DNA of 64,000 nucleotides from Nocardioides sp. SYSU D00065 (GTDB taxonomy: Bacteria; Actinomycetota; Actinomycetes; Propionibacteriales; Nocardioidaceae), in the NCBI RefSeq assembly GCF_017916425.1, contig NZ_JAFMSX010000001.1, positions 558,001 to 622,000 of the forward strand, read 5' to 3'. Position 1 is the stretch's first letter; the number at the start of each line of letters is the position of its first letter. The position numbers and the translations under genes are program-made. The notes beneath the pieces are model-generated. The model saw nothing but the letters and a program-made list of their open reading frames with translations, ran no database searches and was not told where the DNA came from. This document shows positions 16,816 to 24,756 of this stretch, piece by piece.

Positions 16816-18587
16816 GCCCGGACCTCCCAGTCGTCCTGCACGTCGTCGAACTGGGGGGCCAGGTCGCGCGCGTACTTGATCTCGTCGTTGCTGGTGCCGG
16901 CGGCGACCATCGGCCACACCATGGCGTCCCGGTGGACCCGGAAGTCGACGACGACGGGCTGGTCGTCGATCGCCATCGCCTTCTCGATGGTGGCATCGAC
17001 CTCGTCGGGCGACTCGCACGACAGGCCCACGCAGCCGTAGGCGTCGGCGAGCTTGACGAAGTCGGGGATCCGCTTGGAGTGCAGGTCGGTGTTGGAGTAG
17101 CGCTCGTTGTAGAACAGCGTTTGCCACTGGCGCACCATGCCGAGCGACTCGTTGTTGATGATCGCGACCTTGATCGGGATGTCGTTGATCGCGCAGGTGG
17201 CGAGCTCCTGGTTGGTCATCTGGAAGCAGCCGTCGCCGTCGATGGCCCAGACCGTCGTGTCGGGCATGCCGACCTTCGCGCCCATCGCGGCGGGCACGGC
17301 GTAGCCCATGGTGCCGAGGCCGCCGGAGTTGATCCACGTGCGGGGCTTCTCGTAGTCCACGAACTGCGCGGCCCACATCTGGTGCTGCCCGACGCCGGCT
17401 GCGTAGATCGAGTCGGGGCCCGCGATGTCGCTGAGCCGCTCGAGGACGTACTGCGGGGCGAGGGCGCCGTCGCTCGGCGTCTCGTAGCCGAGCGCGTACT
17501 TCTGCTTCACGCCCGAGAGGAAGGCGACCCAGGCCTCGTAGTCGCCGTCGGCGCCCTCGGCCTGCAGCTGCGCCACCAGCTGGACCAGGACCTCCTTGCA
17601 GTCGCCCACGATCGGCACGTCGGCGTGGCGGTTCTTGCCGATCTCGGCCGGGTCGATGTCGGCGTGGATCACCAGGGCGCCCGGAGCGAAGGAGTCGAGG
17701 TTGCCGGTGACGCGGTCGTCGAAGCGGGCGCCGAGACTGATGATGAGGTCGCTCTTCTGCAGCCCGGCGACCGCGGCGACGGTGCCGTGCATGCCCGGCA
17801 TGCCCAGGTGCTGCGGGTGGCTGTCGGGGAACGCGCCGCGCGCCATCAGCGTGGTGACGACGGGGATGCCGGTGAGCGCGGCGAGCTGGGCCAGCTCGCG
17901 GGAGGCGTTGGCGCGGATGACGCCGCCGCCGACGTAGAGCACCGGACGCTTCGCCTGGCGGATGAGGCGCACCGCCTCCTTGATCTGCTTGGCGTGGGGC
18001 GTGGTGACCGGGCGGTAGCCGGGCAGGTGCAGCTCCGTCGGCCAGCTGAACGTCGTCATCTCCTGCTGCGCGGACTTGGCGATGTCCACCAGCACCGGGC
18101 CGGGGCGCCCGGTGGAGGCGATGTGGAAGGCCTCGGCGATCGTGCGCGGGATCTCGTCGGGGTCGGTGACGAGGAAGTTGTGCTTGGTGATCGGCATGGT
18201 GATGCCGCGGATGTCGGCCTCCTGGAAGGCGTCCGTGCCGATCGCCGAGGCGACGACCTGTCCGGTCACCGCCACGATCGGCACCGAGTCCATGTGCGCG
18301 TCGGCCAGCGGCGTCACCAGGTTGGTGGCACCCGGGCCGGAGGTGGCCATGCAGACACCGACCCGGCCGGTCGCGGCCGCGTACCCCTGGGCGGCGTGGC
18401 CGGCACCCTGCTCGTGGCGCACGAGGATGTGCCGGATCCGCGTCGAGTCCATCAAGGGGTCGTACGCCGGGAGGATCGTGCCGCCCGGGATGCCGAAGAT
18501 GTCGGTGACGCCGGCCGCCTCGAGGGAGGTCACCAGGCTCTGTGCGCCGGTGACCGCTGCGGTGGCTCGTCCGCCCTGCTCCGTCAT
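16812..18587 (-). CDS. ilvB: acetolactate synthase large (catalytic) subunit
   Basis: The 591-residue ThDP enzyme condenses pyruvate with pyruvate or 2-oxobutyrate. The catalytic glutamate is in [14 protein letters not shown] near residue 57. The central FAD-linked domain carries [13 protein letters not shown] near 285. The ThDP and Mg motif is [16 protein letters not shown] near residues 457-472, closed by [16 protein letters not shown] at 18,587 is the family start; the longer open frame upstream would read through the attenuator. The operon ilvB-ilvN-ilvC-methyltransferase is headed by a leader peptide and terminator. Confidence 0.97.
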   Translation of the reverse strand: MTEQGGRATAAVTGAQSLVTSLEAAGVTDIFGIPGGTILPAYDPLMDSTRIRHILVRHEQGAGHAAQGYAAATGRVGVCMATSGPGATNLVTPLADAHMDSVPIVAVTGQVVASAIGTDAFQEADIRGITMPITKHNFLVTDPDEIPRTIAEAFHIASTGRPGPVLVDIAKSAQQEMTTFSWPTELHLPGYRPVTTPHAKQIKEAVRLIRQAKRPVLYVGGGVIRANASRELAQLAALTGIPVVTTLMARGAFPDSHPQHLGMPGMHGTVAAVAGLQKSDLIISLGARFDDRVTGNLDSFAPGALVIHADIDPAEIGKNRHADVPIVGDCKEVLVQLVAQLQAEGADGDYEAWVAFLSGVKQKYALGYETPSDGALAPQYVLERLSDIAGPDSIYAAGVGQHQMWAAQFVDYEKPRTWINSGGLGTMGYAVPAAMGAKVGMPDTTVWAIDGDGCFQMTNQELATCAINDIPIKVAIINNESLGMVRQWQTLFYNERYSNTDLHSKRIPDFVKLADAYGCVGLSCESPDEVDATIEKAMAIDDQPVVVDFRVHRDAMVWPMVAAGTSNDEIKYARDLAPQFDDVQDDWEVRA

Positions 18588-18622
18588 GGTTTCTCTTCCG
18601 TCGTGATCGTGGCGTGCCCAAC

Positions 18623-18655
18623 AAAAAACCCCTCGGCCCGGAGGGCGACGAGGGG
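18623..18655 (-). terminator. ilvB attenuator terminator
   Basis: Read on the minus strand, CCCCTCG (18,655-18,649) and CGAGGGG (18,635-18,629) form a 7-bp stem with a 13-base loop, followed directly by six T residues (18,628-18,623). This is a classical intrinsic terminator 35 bases before the ilvB start and just after a branched-chain-rich leader peptide. A second stem, GACGCGTG (18,699-18,692) with CACGCGTC (18,664-18,657), overlaps the end of the leader peptide and abuts the terminator, giving the alternative structure expected for ribosome-mediated attenuation. Confidence 0.85.
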
Positions 18656-18685
18656 TGACGCGTGTGCGGTGGGGTCTGGGTGACC

Positions 18686-18727
18686 TCAGCTCACGCGTCG
18701 CGTGCGTACGAGGATCTCGGTGCGCAT
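18686..18727 (-). CDS. ilvB operon leader peptide ([13 protein letters not shown])
   Basis: A 13-codon open frame ends 31 bases before the attenuator stem. It contains adjacent Ile-Leu-Val codons (ATC CTC GTA) followed by arginines. Actinobacterial ilvB leaders known from Streptomyces have the same MRTxILV layout, which is the basis for the call. When isoleucine, leucine or valine is scarce, a stalled ribosome would prevent the terminator from forming. There is no ribosome-binding site, and a TTGACG hexamer lies at a distance that would put transcription start at or near the ATG, so the leader may be translated from a leaderless message. Confidence 0.85.
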   Translation of the reverse strand: MRTEILVRTRRVS

Positions 18728-18733
18728 GCGACA

Positions 18734-18763
18734 ACCGTCGTCGCCGGGGCGGCCCGGCGTCAA
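18734..18763 (-). promoter_or_regulatory. candidate ilvB operon promoter
   Basis: On the minus strand a TTGACG (18,763-18,758) is followed after 18 bases by GACGGT (18,739-18,734), and the leader-peptide ATG begins about six bases later. The -35 is good and the -10 is weak, so this is tentative. It fits a leaderless leader peptide. Confidence 0.35.
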
Positions 18764-18823
18764 GCGAGTCTGCCAGCCGTCCCAACATGTGGAATGCGAA
18801 TCCCAGCATGTGGCGCGCGAGCG

Positions 18824-19513
18824 TCAGCGATCCAGCCTGGTGCAGATGCATGAGCGGTTGCCGTCGGCGTCCTCGACGACCCAGAACGACGGCGCCTCCG
18901 CGCCGCTGACGAGCCGGCCGCCGGCCCCGAGGACGGCCTGCAGGCGCCGCTCCGCCTCGTCGTGCGGCACCCAGACGTCGAGGTGCCAGCGCTGCTCGTG
19001 GTCCTGGGGCGGGAGCGGGGTCCCGTCCTGGTCGCCCGGTCCCTGGAACCACATCCCGGGCACCTGACCGCTGGGGTCGACCGGCTCGCCGTCGCGGACC
19101 TCACCTCCGAGCAGGGCGGCGTAGAACGGGCCGAGCCGCTCGGGCGCCGACGTGTCCAGCGCTGGCTCGAGCTCGGTGAGCCCGGACACGTCGGCCGTGA
19201 CGCCCAGCTCGGCGGCCAGGGCGCTGATGGTGCGCGCGAGATCGAGGTCGCGGCTGGTGATCCCCCGGACGTCATGGCTGGACAGCGTCACGATGACCGC
19301 CGGGTAGGTCAGAGAGATGTCGGGATGGTGGTCGGCCTGCTCGGCCGCCGCGCCGATGCGGTCCACCAGCGTCAGGCCGGTGGCGAAGTCGCCGGTGCGG
19401 AAGCGGGCACGGAGACCGGTGAGCAGGTGGCGCCAGTCGTCGAGGCCGGGCGCCTCGCGCACCTCGGTGGCGGACAGCCTGCGTCGGGGGTCGTCGTCGC
19501 GCGGGTCGCTCAT
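18824..19513 (-). CDS. pterin-4a-carbinolamine dehydratase fused to a VOC domain
   Basis: The 229-residue protein joins two domains. Residues about 15-110 are a pterin-4a-carbinolamine dehydratase domain, with the catalytic [20 protein letters not shown] segment (HHPD is the diagnostic motif) and the helix [16 protein letters not shown]. Residues about 120-229 are a glyoxalase/bleomycin-resistance-type VOC half with [27 protein letters not shown] and [10 protein letters not shown]. The dehydratase recycles oxidised tetrahydrobiopterin or acts as a transcription cofactor. In actinobacteria its real role is unclear. The gene lies upstream of the ilvB leader with about 60 bases between its stop and the candidate promoter. 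Confidence 0.82.
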   Translation of the reverse strand: MSDPRDDDPRRRLSATEVREAPGLDDWRHLLTGLRARFRTGDFATGLTLVDRIGAAAEQADHHPDISLTYPAVIVTLSSHDVRGITSRDLDLARTISALAAELGVTADVSGLTELEPALDTSAPERLGPFYAALLGGEVRDGEPVDPSGQVPGMWFQGPGDQDGTPLPPQDHEQRWHLDVWVPHDEAERRLQAVLGAGGRLVSGAEAPSFWVVEDADGNRSCICTRLDR

Positions 19514-19573
19514 GGATCCGACCATGCCACGCGCGACCGACACCGGCCAGCCCCGCGCGGGAGGCCGGCCTGC

Positions 19574-20590
19574 TCAGCGCAGCGTCTGGGTGATCTCGCG
19601 CCGCTCGTCGTCGACCACGACGCGCGCCAGCGCGCCGTTGACCAGCGGCAGGTGCGGAGGCACGTGCCCGATCTCGAGGTCCCACACGATCGGCAGGTCG
19701 AGGCGGCCGAGCGCGTCGAGGACGGCCGCGCGCTGGGTCAGCTGCGGGTGGTCGGGCGCCGCGGTGCGCCCCACGAGCACGGCCACGGCGTCGTCGAACC
19801 ACCCGGCGAGCCGGAGCGAGTGCAGGAAGCGGCAGACGTCGACCGCGTGGTCCTCGCATGCTTCGACGTAGACGATGGTCGGCTCGTCCAGCGACCCCGC
19901 CCACGCCCGCACGTCGCCGTACGGCGTGCCGGCGAGGTGGCCCACGGTCTCGATGCAACCCCCGATGAGGCGTCCGGTCACGTCCAGGCTGCGGGCGCCG
20001 TGCAGCTGCCAGCGCCCGTCGCCGACGCGCGGCCACTCCGTCGCGCGCGGGTCGTCCTCGAACCGCACGTAGCGCGCCACCAGGCCGGAGTCGCGCTGGA
20101 CGAAGGGGCCCTCGCCGCCGGCGAGGTCGAGCCAGTGGAGCAGGCCGTCCGGGACGGCGTACGGGGTGTCCGCCAGGTTGTCGCCGTGGAGGGTGGCCCA
20201 GCCCAGCCGGGTCGTGATCGGCACCAGCAGGGTGGAGATGTCGGAGAAGCCGACCAGCCACGTCGGCTCGGCCGCGGCCAGGGCGTCCCAGTCGAGCAGG
20301 TCGACGAGGTCGATCGCCGTCTCGCCGCCCCACGGCGGGACGACGCACCTGATCTCGGGGTCGGCCAGCATCCGGGTCAGCTCGGCGGCCCGCTGGCCGG
20401 CCGGGGCCGAGGTGAGGCCGGTGCCGTCCATGCACTCCCCCACCACGACGTCGTAGCCACGTCCGCGCAGCCAGTCGACGCAGAACTCGACGCGCGCCAC
20501 CGCGTCACCCGCGACGCCGGCCGACGGGGAGGTGACGCCGATGCGGTCGCCGGATCGCAGCGGGCGCGGGAAGCGCAGTGGAGCAGCCAT
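19574..20590 (-). CDS. S66-family peptidase (MccF / LD-carboxypeptidase-like)
   Basis: The 338-residue protein has the S66 serine-peptidase pattern: an N-terminal RSGDRIGVTSPSAG, then CVVPPWGGETAIDLVDLLDW near residue 82 (PPWGGE is the oxyanion region), LVGFSDISTLLVPI near 111 whose Ser is the nucleophile, and ATLHGDNLAD near 132. The late EACEDHAVDVCRFLHSL stretch supplies the Glu and His positions. The GGE and FSD signature is closer to MccF, which hydrolyses microcin C-type aminoacyl nucleotides, than to the LdcA wall recycling enzymes. The ATG at 20,590 is only 25 bases from the divergent gene at 20,616. Confidence 0.82.
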   Translation of the reverse strand: MAAPLRFPRPLRSGDRIGVTSPSAGVAGDAVARVEFCVDWLRGRGYDVVVGECMDGTGLTSAPAGQRAAELTRMLADPEIRCVVPPWGGETAIDLVDLLDWDALAAAEPTWLVGFSDISTLLVPITTRLGWATLHGDNLADTPYAVPDGLLHWLDLAGGEGPFVQRDSGLVARYVRFEDDPRATEWPRVGDGRWQLHGARSLDVTGRLIGGCIETVGHLAGTPYGDVRAWAGSLDEPTIVYVEACEDHAVDVCRFLHSLRLAGWFDDAVAVLVGRTAAPDHPQLTQRAAVLDALGRLDLPIVWDLEIGHVPPHLPLVNGALARVVVDDERREITQTLR

Positions 20591-20615
20591 GCAGGGAGTC
20601 TGTCACTGTGTGTCC

Positions 20616-21065
20616 ATGGGACTCAGCGACGTGGCGCAGCAGGCCATCCACGCGGCGACCGGGGTGCCGCGGCTCTCCGCGGCCGCCCTCCGCGCCGGAC
20701 TCGGTCCCGCTGGCGCGCTCGAGGTGCTGCGGATCTCGCAGGCGTCCCTGCAGGCCGCCGCCACGCACGGCCGCGGCGAGCCTGGGCGCACGAACGCCGT
20801 GCGCCACTTCCTGTGGCAGGCGGTGCTCACGGCGCGGTTCGGCGTCGAGGCGGCCCGCGCCATCGCCGCCGCGCAGGAGCAGGGCACGCCGAACCACCGC
20901 GACTCACGCGTGGACGAGCACAACAACGAGGAGGGGCAGCAGTACGGCCTGGCGCACGCCGAGGAGCTCCGGGCCGGTCCTCCCGCGGCGGCGGTCGCCT
21001 CCCTCGTGCCGGTCGCGCTGGCCAAGTGGGAGTCCGACGACCTGGTCTGGATCCGGCGGCGTTGA
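20616..21065 (+). CDS. small soluble protein resembling DUF6973
   Basis: The 149-residue protein contains TNAVRHFLWQAVLTARFG near residue 62, then RVDEHNNEEGQQYG near 105. The pattern A-x-RHFLW...D-x-HNN-x-x-G is that of the DUF6973 family, whose function is not established. There is no signal peptide or membrane segment. The start codon at 20,616 is ATG; an in-frame ATG upstream at 20,532 would overlap the divergent S66 gene. Its stop is three bases from the convergent TetR gene. Confidence 0.68.
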   Translation: MGLSDVAQQAIHAATGVPRLSAAALRAGLGPAGALEVLRISQASLQAAATHGRGEPGRTNAVRHFLWQAVLTARFGVEAARAIAAAQEQGTPNHRDSRVDEHNNEEGQQYGLAHAEELRAGPPAAAVASLVPVALAKWESDDLVWIRRR

Positions 21066-21068
21066 GGC

Positions 21069-21662
21069 TCAGGGCGCGAGCAGCCGGCGTACGGCATCGA
21101 CCAGCGTCGCGCGCTGCCCCTCGGCGGTGAAGGCCTCGTCGACCGCGAGCCGGCCCAAGAAGCCGTCGAGAAGGACGAGCACCCACGCCGTCAGGTCGCG
21201 GGGCGGCAGGTCGGCGCGGACCTGACCGCGCGCCTGCGCTCGGGCCACCCACGGCTCGAGGCCGTCCTGCAGCACCCGCGCGTCGAGCGCGAGCGCGGTC
21301 TCCACCTCCGGCACGCCCATGACCGCGGTGACCGCCCGGACGAAGCCCGCGATCCGGGGGTCGCTCATCTCCTCGGCGGCGTGGGCGACGTACGCCTCGA
21401 CGATCGACAACGGGTCGGCGTCGTCGGGGCGCGCGGCGAACCACCGGCGCGTCTCGTCGGTGCCGTAGGCGAGGATCGCCAGCAGCAGCGACTGCTTGGT
21501 CGGGAAGTAGTGGAAGAACGTGCCCGACCCGATCCCCGCCTGCCGGCAGATCGCGGCGGTGGAGGTGCCGGCGTAGCCGGTGACCGCGAAGCACGTGAGC
21601 GCCGCGTCGATGATCGCGAGGCGGCGCGCCTCGTGCCGCTGCGGGTCGACCGTGCGAGCCAC
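21069..21662 (-). CDS. TetR-family transcriptional regulator
   Basis: The 197-residue regulator has a TetR DNA-binding domain: AIIDAALTCFAVTGYAGTST then AAICRQAGIGSGTFFHYFPTKQSLL near residues 17-55 (quoted as GIGSGTFFHYFPTK). The ligand domain follows and is not specific. The GTG at 21,662 has GGGAGG five bases upstream, which decides the start; the longer open frame to 22,322 is the shadow of the membrane-protein gene on the other strand. It is divergent from the PWPD-repeat protein at 21,706 with 43 bases between, so that protein is its likely target. Confidence 0.88.
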   Translation of the reverse strand: MARTVDPQRHEARRLAIIDAALTCFAVTGYAGTSTAAICRQAGIGSGTFFHYFPTKQSLLLAILAYGTDETRRWFAARPDDADPLSIVEAYVAHAAEEMSDPRIAGFVRAVTAVMGVPEVETALALDARVLQDGLEPWVARAQARGQVRADLPPRDLTAWVLVLLDGFLGRLAVDEAFTAEGQRATLVDAVRRLLAP

Positions 21663-21705
21663 TCGGACCTCCCTTTCATGGAGTGCGTGCTCTAGTATTG
21701 CAGCC

Positions 21706-22416
21706 ATGGGGACGAGGGAGCGCTGGCACGTGCTGCGGGACGGCCACGAGCACGTCGTCGAGGTCGCGCAGGGCATGATGGTCCGCGAGGTCACCTGGAC
21801 CCGCGACGGCACGCGGCTCGCGACCAAGAAGACCACCGACGACACCATCGTGCTCGGCGGGGAGGACCAGGCCGTACGCCTCAAGTTCGGCCTGCGCGGC
21901 CCTGCCCGTCGCGTCACGCTGCACCGCTCGGAGGCGGAGGCGCACACCGGGCTGGCGGGCGCCGACCTCGAGCCGGAGCCGGGGTCGAAGGCGGCGCAGC
22001 GTGCCGAGTGGATCGGCCGGCACCCGCACCTGCACACCGCGCGGCAGACGGCGCTGGCCGCCGCCGGGGTCGCCGTGCCGGTGCTGCTGGTCTGGCTGCT
22101 GTCGCTGGTCCCGTGGCCGGACGTGGACGTCCCCTGGCCGGACGTCGACCTGCCGTCGATCCCGTGGCCGGACCTGCCGGCGATCCCCTGGCCCGACGTC
22201 GACCTGCCGTCGATCCCGTGGCCGGACGTGGACCTGCCGTCCCTGCCCGCCTGGACCGAGCCGGTGCGCAAGCTGCTCGTGCCGGTGCTGATCGCCTTCT
22301 TCATCGCGCGCGGCGAGGTCAAGCGCCGGCGCAGGGCCGAGGAGCGAGCGGCTCAGGAGGCGGCTGACGAGGACGATCAGGGCAGCACGGAACGACCGAT
22401 GTCCCCGGGGTTGTAG
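21706..22416 (+). CDS. two-TM protein with PWPDVD-type repeats in its external loop
   Basis: The 236-residue protein is of no family I recognise. Residues 1-105 are soluble and basic-acidic. A membrane segment ALAAAGVAVPVLLVWLLSLV follows near 115, then about 45 residues of repeated PWPDVD(L/V)PSI units (five PWPD copies), then a second membrane segment LLVPVLIAFFIARGEV near 192 and a charged tail. By the positive-inside rule (RRRR tail and basic head), the repeats should sit outside the cell. The gene is divergent from a TetR regulator. Its last 40 bases overlap the convergent VOC gene. Repeat number may vary between strains. Confidence 0.7.
   Translation: MGTRERWHVLRDGHEHVVEVAQGMMVREVTWTRDGTRLATKKTTDDTIVLGGEDQAVRLKFGLRGPARRVTLHRSEAEAHTGLAGADLEPEPGSKAAQRAEWIGRHPHLHTARQTALAAAGVAVPVLLVWLLSLVPWPDVDVPWPDVDLPSIPWPDLPAIPWPDVDLPSIPWPDVDLPSLPAWTEPVRKLLVPVLIAFFIARGEVKRRRRAEERAAQEAADEDDQGSTERPMSPGL
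22111..22243 (+). repeat. tandem coding repeats, PWPDVD/PWPDLP units
   Basis: Related units of 18-30 bases begin at 22,111 and encode PWPDVDV, PWPDVDLPSI, PWPDLPAI, PWPDVDLPSI and PWPDVDLPSL in turn. Codon choice differs slightly between copies, so the array is not a fresh duplication. Regular Pro, Trp and Asp spacing suggests a rigid extended linker between the two membrane segments. Confidence 0.8.
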
Positions 22417-22793
22417 GCGACCTCCCAGCGGAAGCCGTCGGGGTCGGCGAAGTAGCCGGTGTAGCCGCCCCACTCCCGCTCGACGGCCTCGCCGACCACG
22501 CTGGCGCCGGCGGCTCGCGCGTGCTCCAGGACGGTGTCGACGCCGCGCGGCGTGGCGACGTTGTGGGCGAGGGTCACCGGAGGTACGCCGCCGCGGGCCG
22601 GCGCGTGCCCGACCTCGGCGACGAAGCCCTCCTCCACCCACAGGCTGAGCACCACCTTGTCGGCGACCCGGAACATCAGCACCTCGCCGGGGACGTCGAG
22701 CTCGGGCTCCCACCCGAGGCCGTCGACGTAGAAGCGGCGGGTCGCGTCGAGGTCGGTGACGACGAGGGTGATGAAGCTGACGCGCTGGTCCAT
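22377..22793 (-). CDS. VOC-family (glyoxalase-like) protein
   Basis: A single vicinal-oxygen-chelate module pair in 138 residues: VSFITLVVTDLDATRRFYVDGLGWEPE at the start (quoted as VVTDLDATRRFYVDGLG), GVDTVLEHARAAGASVV near 85, and TGYFADPDGFRWEVAYN near 115, whose Glu is the last metal position. The substrate is unknown. It starts one base after the acetyltransferase stop and belongs to the ilvD-kynU-GNAT-VOC run. Confidence 0.85.
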   Translation of the reverse strand: MDQRVSFITLVVTDLDATRRFYVDGLGWEPELDVPGEVLMFRVADKVVLSLWVEEGFVAEVGHAPARGGVPPVTLAHNVATPRGVDTVLEHARAAGASVVGEAVEREWGGYTGYFADPDGFRWEVAYNPGDIGRSVLP

Positions 22794-22794
22794 C

Positions 22795-23517
22795 TCACTG
22801 CTCCCTGTCGGCCGCAGGGCGCGCCGCGAGGCGGACCCGCTGGCGTCCCTGCGCATCGAAGTTGCGGTCGTCGAGCCAGTCGTCGAGCGCCTGGCGCACC
22901 CGCGGCCACTCGAGGTCGGTGATGGAGAACCAGTCGGTGTCGCGGTTGCGGCCCTTGTAGACGACGGCGTTGCGGAACCGGCCCTCCCAGATGAAGCCGA
23001 GCCGGATGGCGGCGCGCCGCGACGGTGCGTTGAGGCTGTCGCACTTCCACTCGTAGCGGCGGTAGCCGAGGTGGTCGAAGGCGTGCCGCATGAGCAGCGC
23101 CATGGCCTCGGTGGCGGCACGGCTGCGCTGGAGCTGGCGCCCGAACGCGATCTGGCCGACCTCGATCGAGCCCATCGCCGGGTCGATGCGCATGAGGGAG
23201 CAGACGCCGACCGCGCGGCCGGTCTCGGCCGCGACGATGGCGTACATCACCCGCGTGTCGTCCGCTCGGGCCTGCTCGACGATGGTCGCCAGCTCGGCAC
23301 GGTCTCGGGGGCGCTCCCAGGCCAGGTACGTCCAGATCGGGTCGTCGTCCTCGCCGCACAGCGCCGCGAAGAGGTCGTCGACGTGGTGGGCATCGACGGG
23401 CTCGAGCCGGACGCCCCGGCCCTCGAGGACGGTCGTGTCGTCGGGCCGCTTCGCCGGCGTCCAGTCGACGGGACGGCCGATGCGCTGGCCGTGGGCGTTG
23501 GTGCGGGGCTCGCTCAT
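22795..23517 (-). CDS. GNAT-family acetyltransferase (RimJ/RimL-like)
   Basis: The 240-residue protein has the RimJ/L layout: GVRLEPVDAHHVDDLFAAL near residue 35, SIEVGQIAFGRQLQRSRAATEAM near 118 (quoted as QLQRSRAATEA, the acetyl-CoA loop), then YRRYEWKCDSLNAPSRRAA and LGFIWEGRFRNAVVYKGRNR. The last block is a hallmark of the group that acetylates N-terminal or small-molecule amines. Its ATG overlaps the kynU stop by four bases, so the two are coupled. Confidence 0.85.
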   Translation of the reverse strand: MSEPRTNAHGQRIGRPVDWTPAKRPDDTTVLEGRGVRLEPVDAHHVDDLFAALCGEDDDPIWTYLAWERPRDRAELATIVEQARADDTRVMYAIVAAETGRAVGVCSLMRIDPAMGSIEVGQIAFGRQLQRSRAATEAMALLMRHAFDHLGYRRYEWKCDSLNAPSRRAAIRLGFIWEGRFRNAVVYKGRNRDTDWFSITDLEWPRVRQALDDWLDDRNFDAQGRQRVRLAARPAADREQ

Positions 23518-24719
23518 CGCAGCGCCTCCGCGACCGCGACCATGCCGCGCTCCACCTCGTCGAACGACGTCGACAGCGGCGACAGCCCGATGCGCAGGCC
23601 ACCGGGGTCGCGGTAGTCGGGGATCACGTCGCGCTGCCACAGCCGGGCGGTGACCTCGCGCATCCGTTCGTGGTGCAGCGTGACGTGGCCGCCACGCAGC
23701 GCCGGGTCGCGCGGCGAGGCCAGGGTGACCTGGGGCAGGGTCGCGTCGGCGAGCTCGACGGCGTACGACGTCAGCGCGACGGACTTGTCCCGGATCGCGT
23801 CGATGCCGGCCTCCTCGATGAGCTCGAGCATGCTCTGCATCGCGACCATGCCGAGGATCGGCGGGGTGCCGGAGATGAACCGGCGGATGCCGACCGCGGG
23901 GGTGTAGCCGGGGCCCATGGCGAACGGGTCCGTATGCCCCATCCATCCCTGGATCGGCTGCGTGAGCTCGCCGTGCAGGCGTCCGTTGACGTAGCCGAAG
24001 GCGGGGGCGCCGGGTCCGCCGTTGAGGTACTTGTAGGTGCAGCCGACCGCGAGGTCGGCGTCCCACTCGTCGAGGCCGACGGGCACCGAGCCCGCCGAGT
24101 GGCACAGGTCCCACAGCACGAGCGCCCCGGCGTCGTGAGCGATGCGGGTGAGCTCGGCACCGGAGGCGAGCCACGCCGAGCGGTAGGCGACGTGGCACAG
24201 CACGACCAGCGCCGTGCGCTCGCCGACGGCGTCGCGCAGCTGGTCGGCGGTGACGCCAGCGGCGGTGTCGACCTCGATCCAGCGCAGGGACAGCCCCCGC
24301 TCGGCGGCGATCCCCTCGGCGACGTAGCGGTCCGTCGGAAAGTTGTCGGTGTCGATGACGATCTCGGTGCGGTCCGGGTCGGTGCGCAGGACGTGGTCGA
24401 CCGCGGCGCGCATCAGCTTGTAGAGCCACACGGTCGTCGAGTCGCCGATCGCCGTCTGGCCCGCCGCGGCGCCCAGGCACACCCGGCCCAGGTCGTCGCC
24501 GAGGGTCGTCGGCAGGTCCATCCACCGCTCGTCCCAGCCGCGGATCAGCCGGCCGCCCCACTCCTCGCGGACGAAGACGTCCAGCCGGTTCGCGGTGGCG
24601 GCGACGGGCCGGCCGAGGGAGTTGCCGTCGAAGTAGACGAGGTCGGACTCAGCGCCCACGAACCGGTCCCGGAACCGGGCGAGCGGGTCGGCTGCGTCGA
24701 GCTCAGCTGCAGTGGTCAC
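23514..24719 (-). CDS. kynU: kynureninase
   Basis: KynU cleaves kynurenine to anthranilate and alanine using PLP. The 401-residue protein has YFDGNSLGRPV near residue 28, EEWGGRLIRGWDERWMDLP near 52 (substrate-binding region), DNFPTDRYVAEG near 124, DLCHSAGSVPVGLDEWDADL near 203 and the PLP lysine in GCTYKYLNGGPGAPAF near residue 228. All the catalytic blocks are kept. No tryptophan dioxygenase or formamidase gene is in the window, so the source of kynurenine is not shown. It starts 37 bases after ilvD ends and is coupled to the acetyltransferase downstream. Confidence 0.93.
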   Translation of the reverse strand: MTTAAELDAADPLARFRDRFVGAESDLVYFDGNSLGRPVAATANRLDVFVREEWGGRLIRGWDERWMDLPTTLGDDLGRVCLGAAAGQTAIGDSTTVWLYKLMRAAVDHVLRTDPDRTEIVIDTDNFPTDRYVAEGIAAERGLSLRWIEVDTAAGVTADQLRDAVGERTALVVLCHVAYRSAWLASGAELTRIAHDAGALVLWDLCHSAGSVPVGLDEWDADLAVGCTYKYLNGGPGAPAFGYVNGRLHGELTQPIQGWMGHTDPFAMGPGYTPAVGIRRFISGTPPILGMVAMQSMLELIEEAGIDAIRDKSVALTSYAVELADATLPQVTLASPRDPALRGGHVTLHHERMREVTARLWQRDVIPDYRDPGGLRIGLSPLSTSFDEVERGMVAVAEALR

Positions 24720-24756
24720 CCGCGCAACCTATCCGGCCGCCCTGCGACGTACGTCG

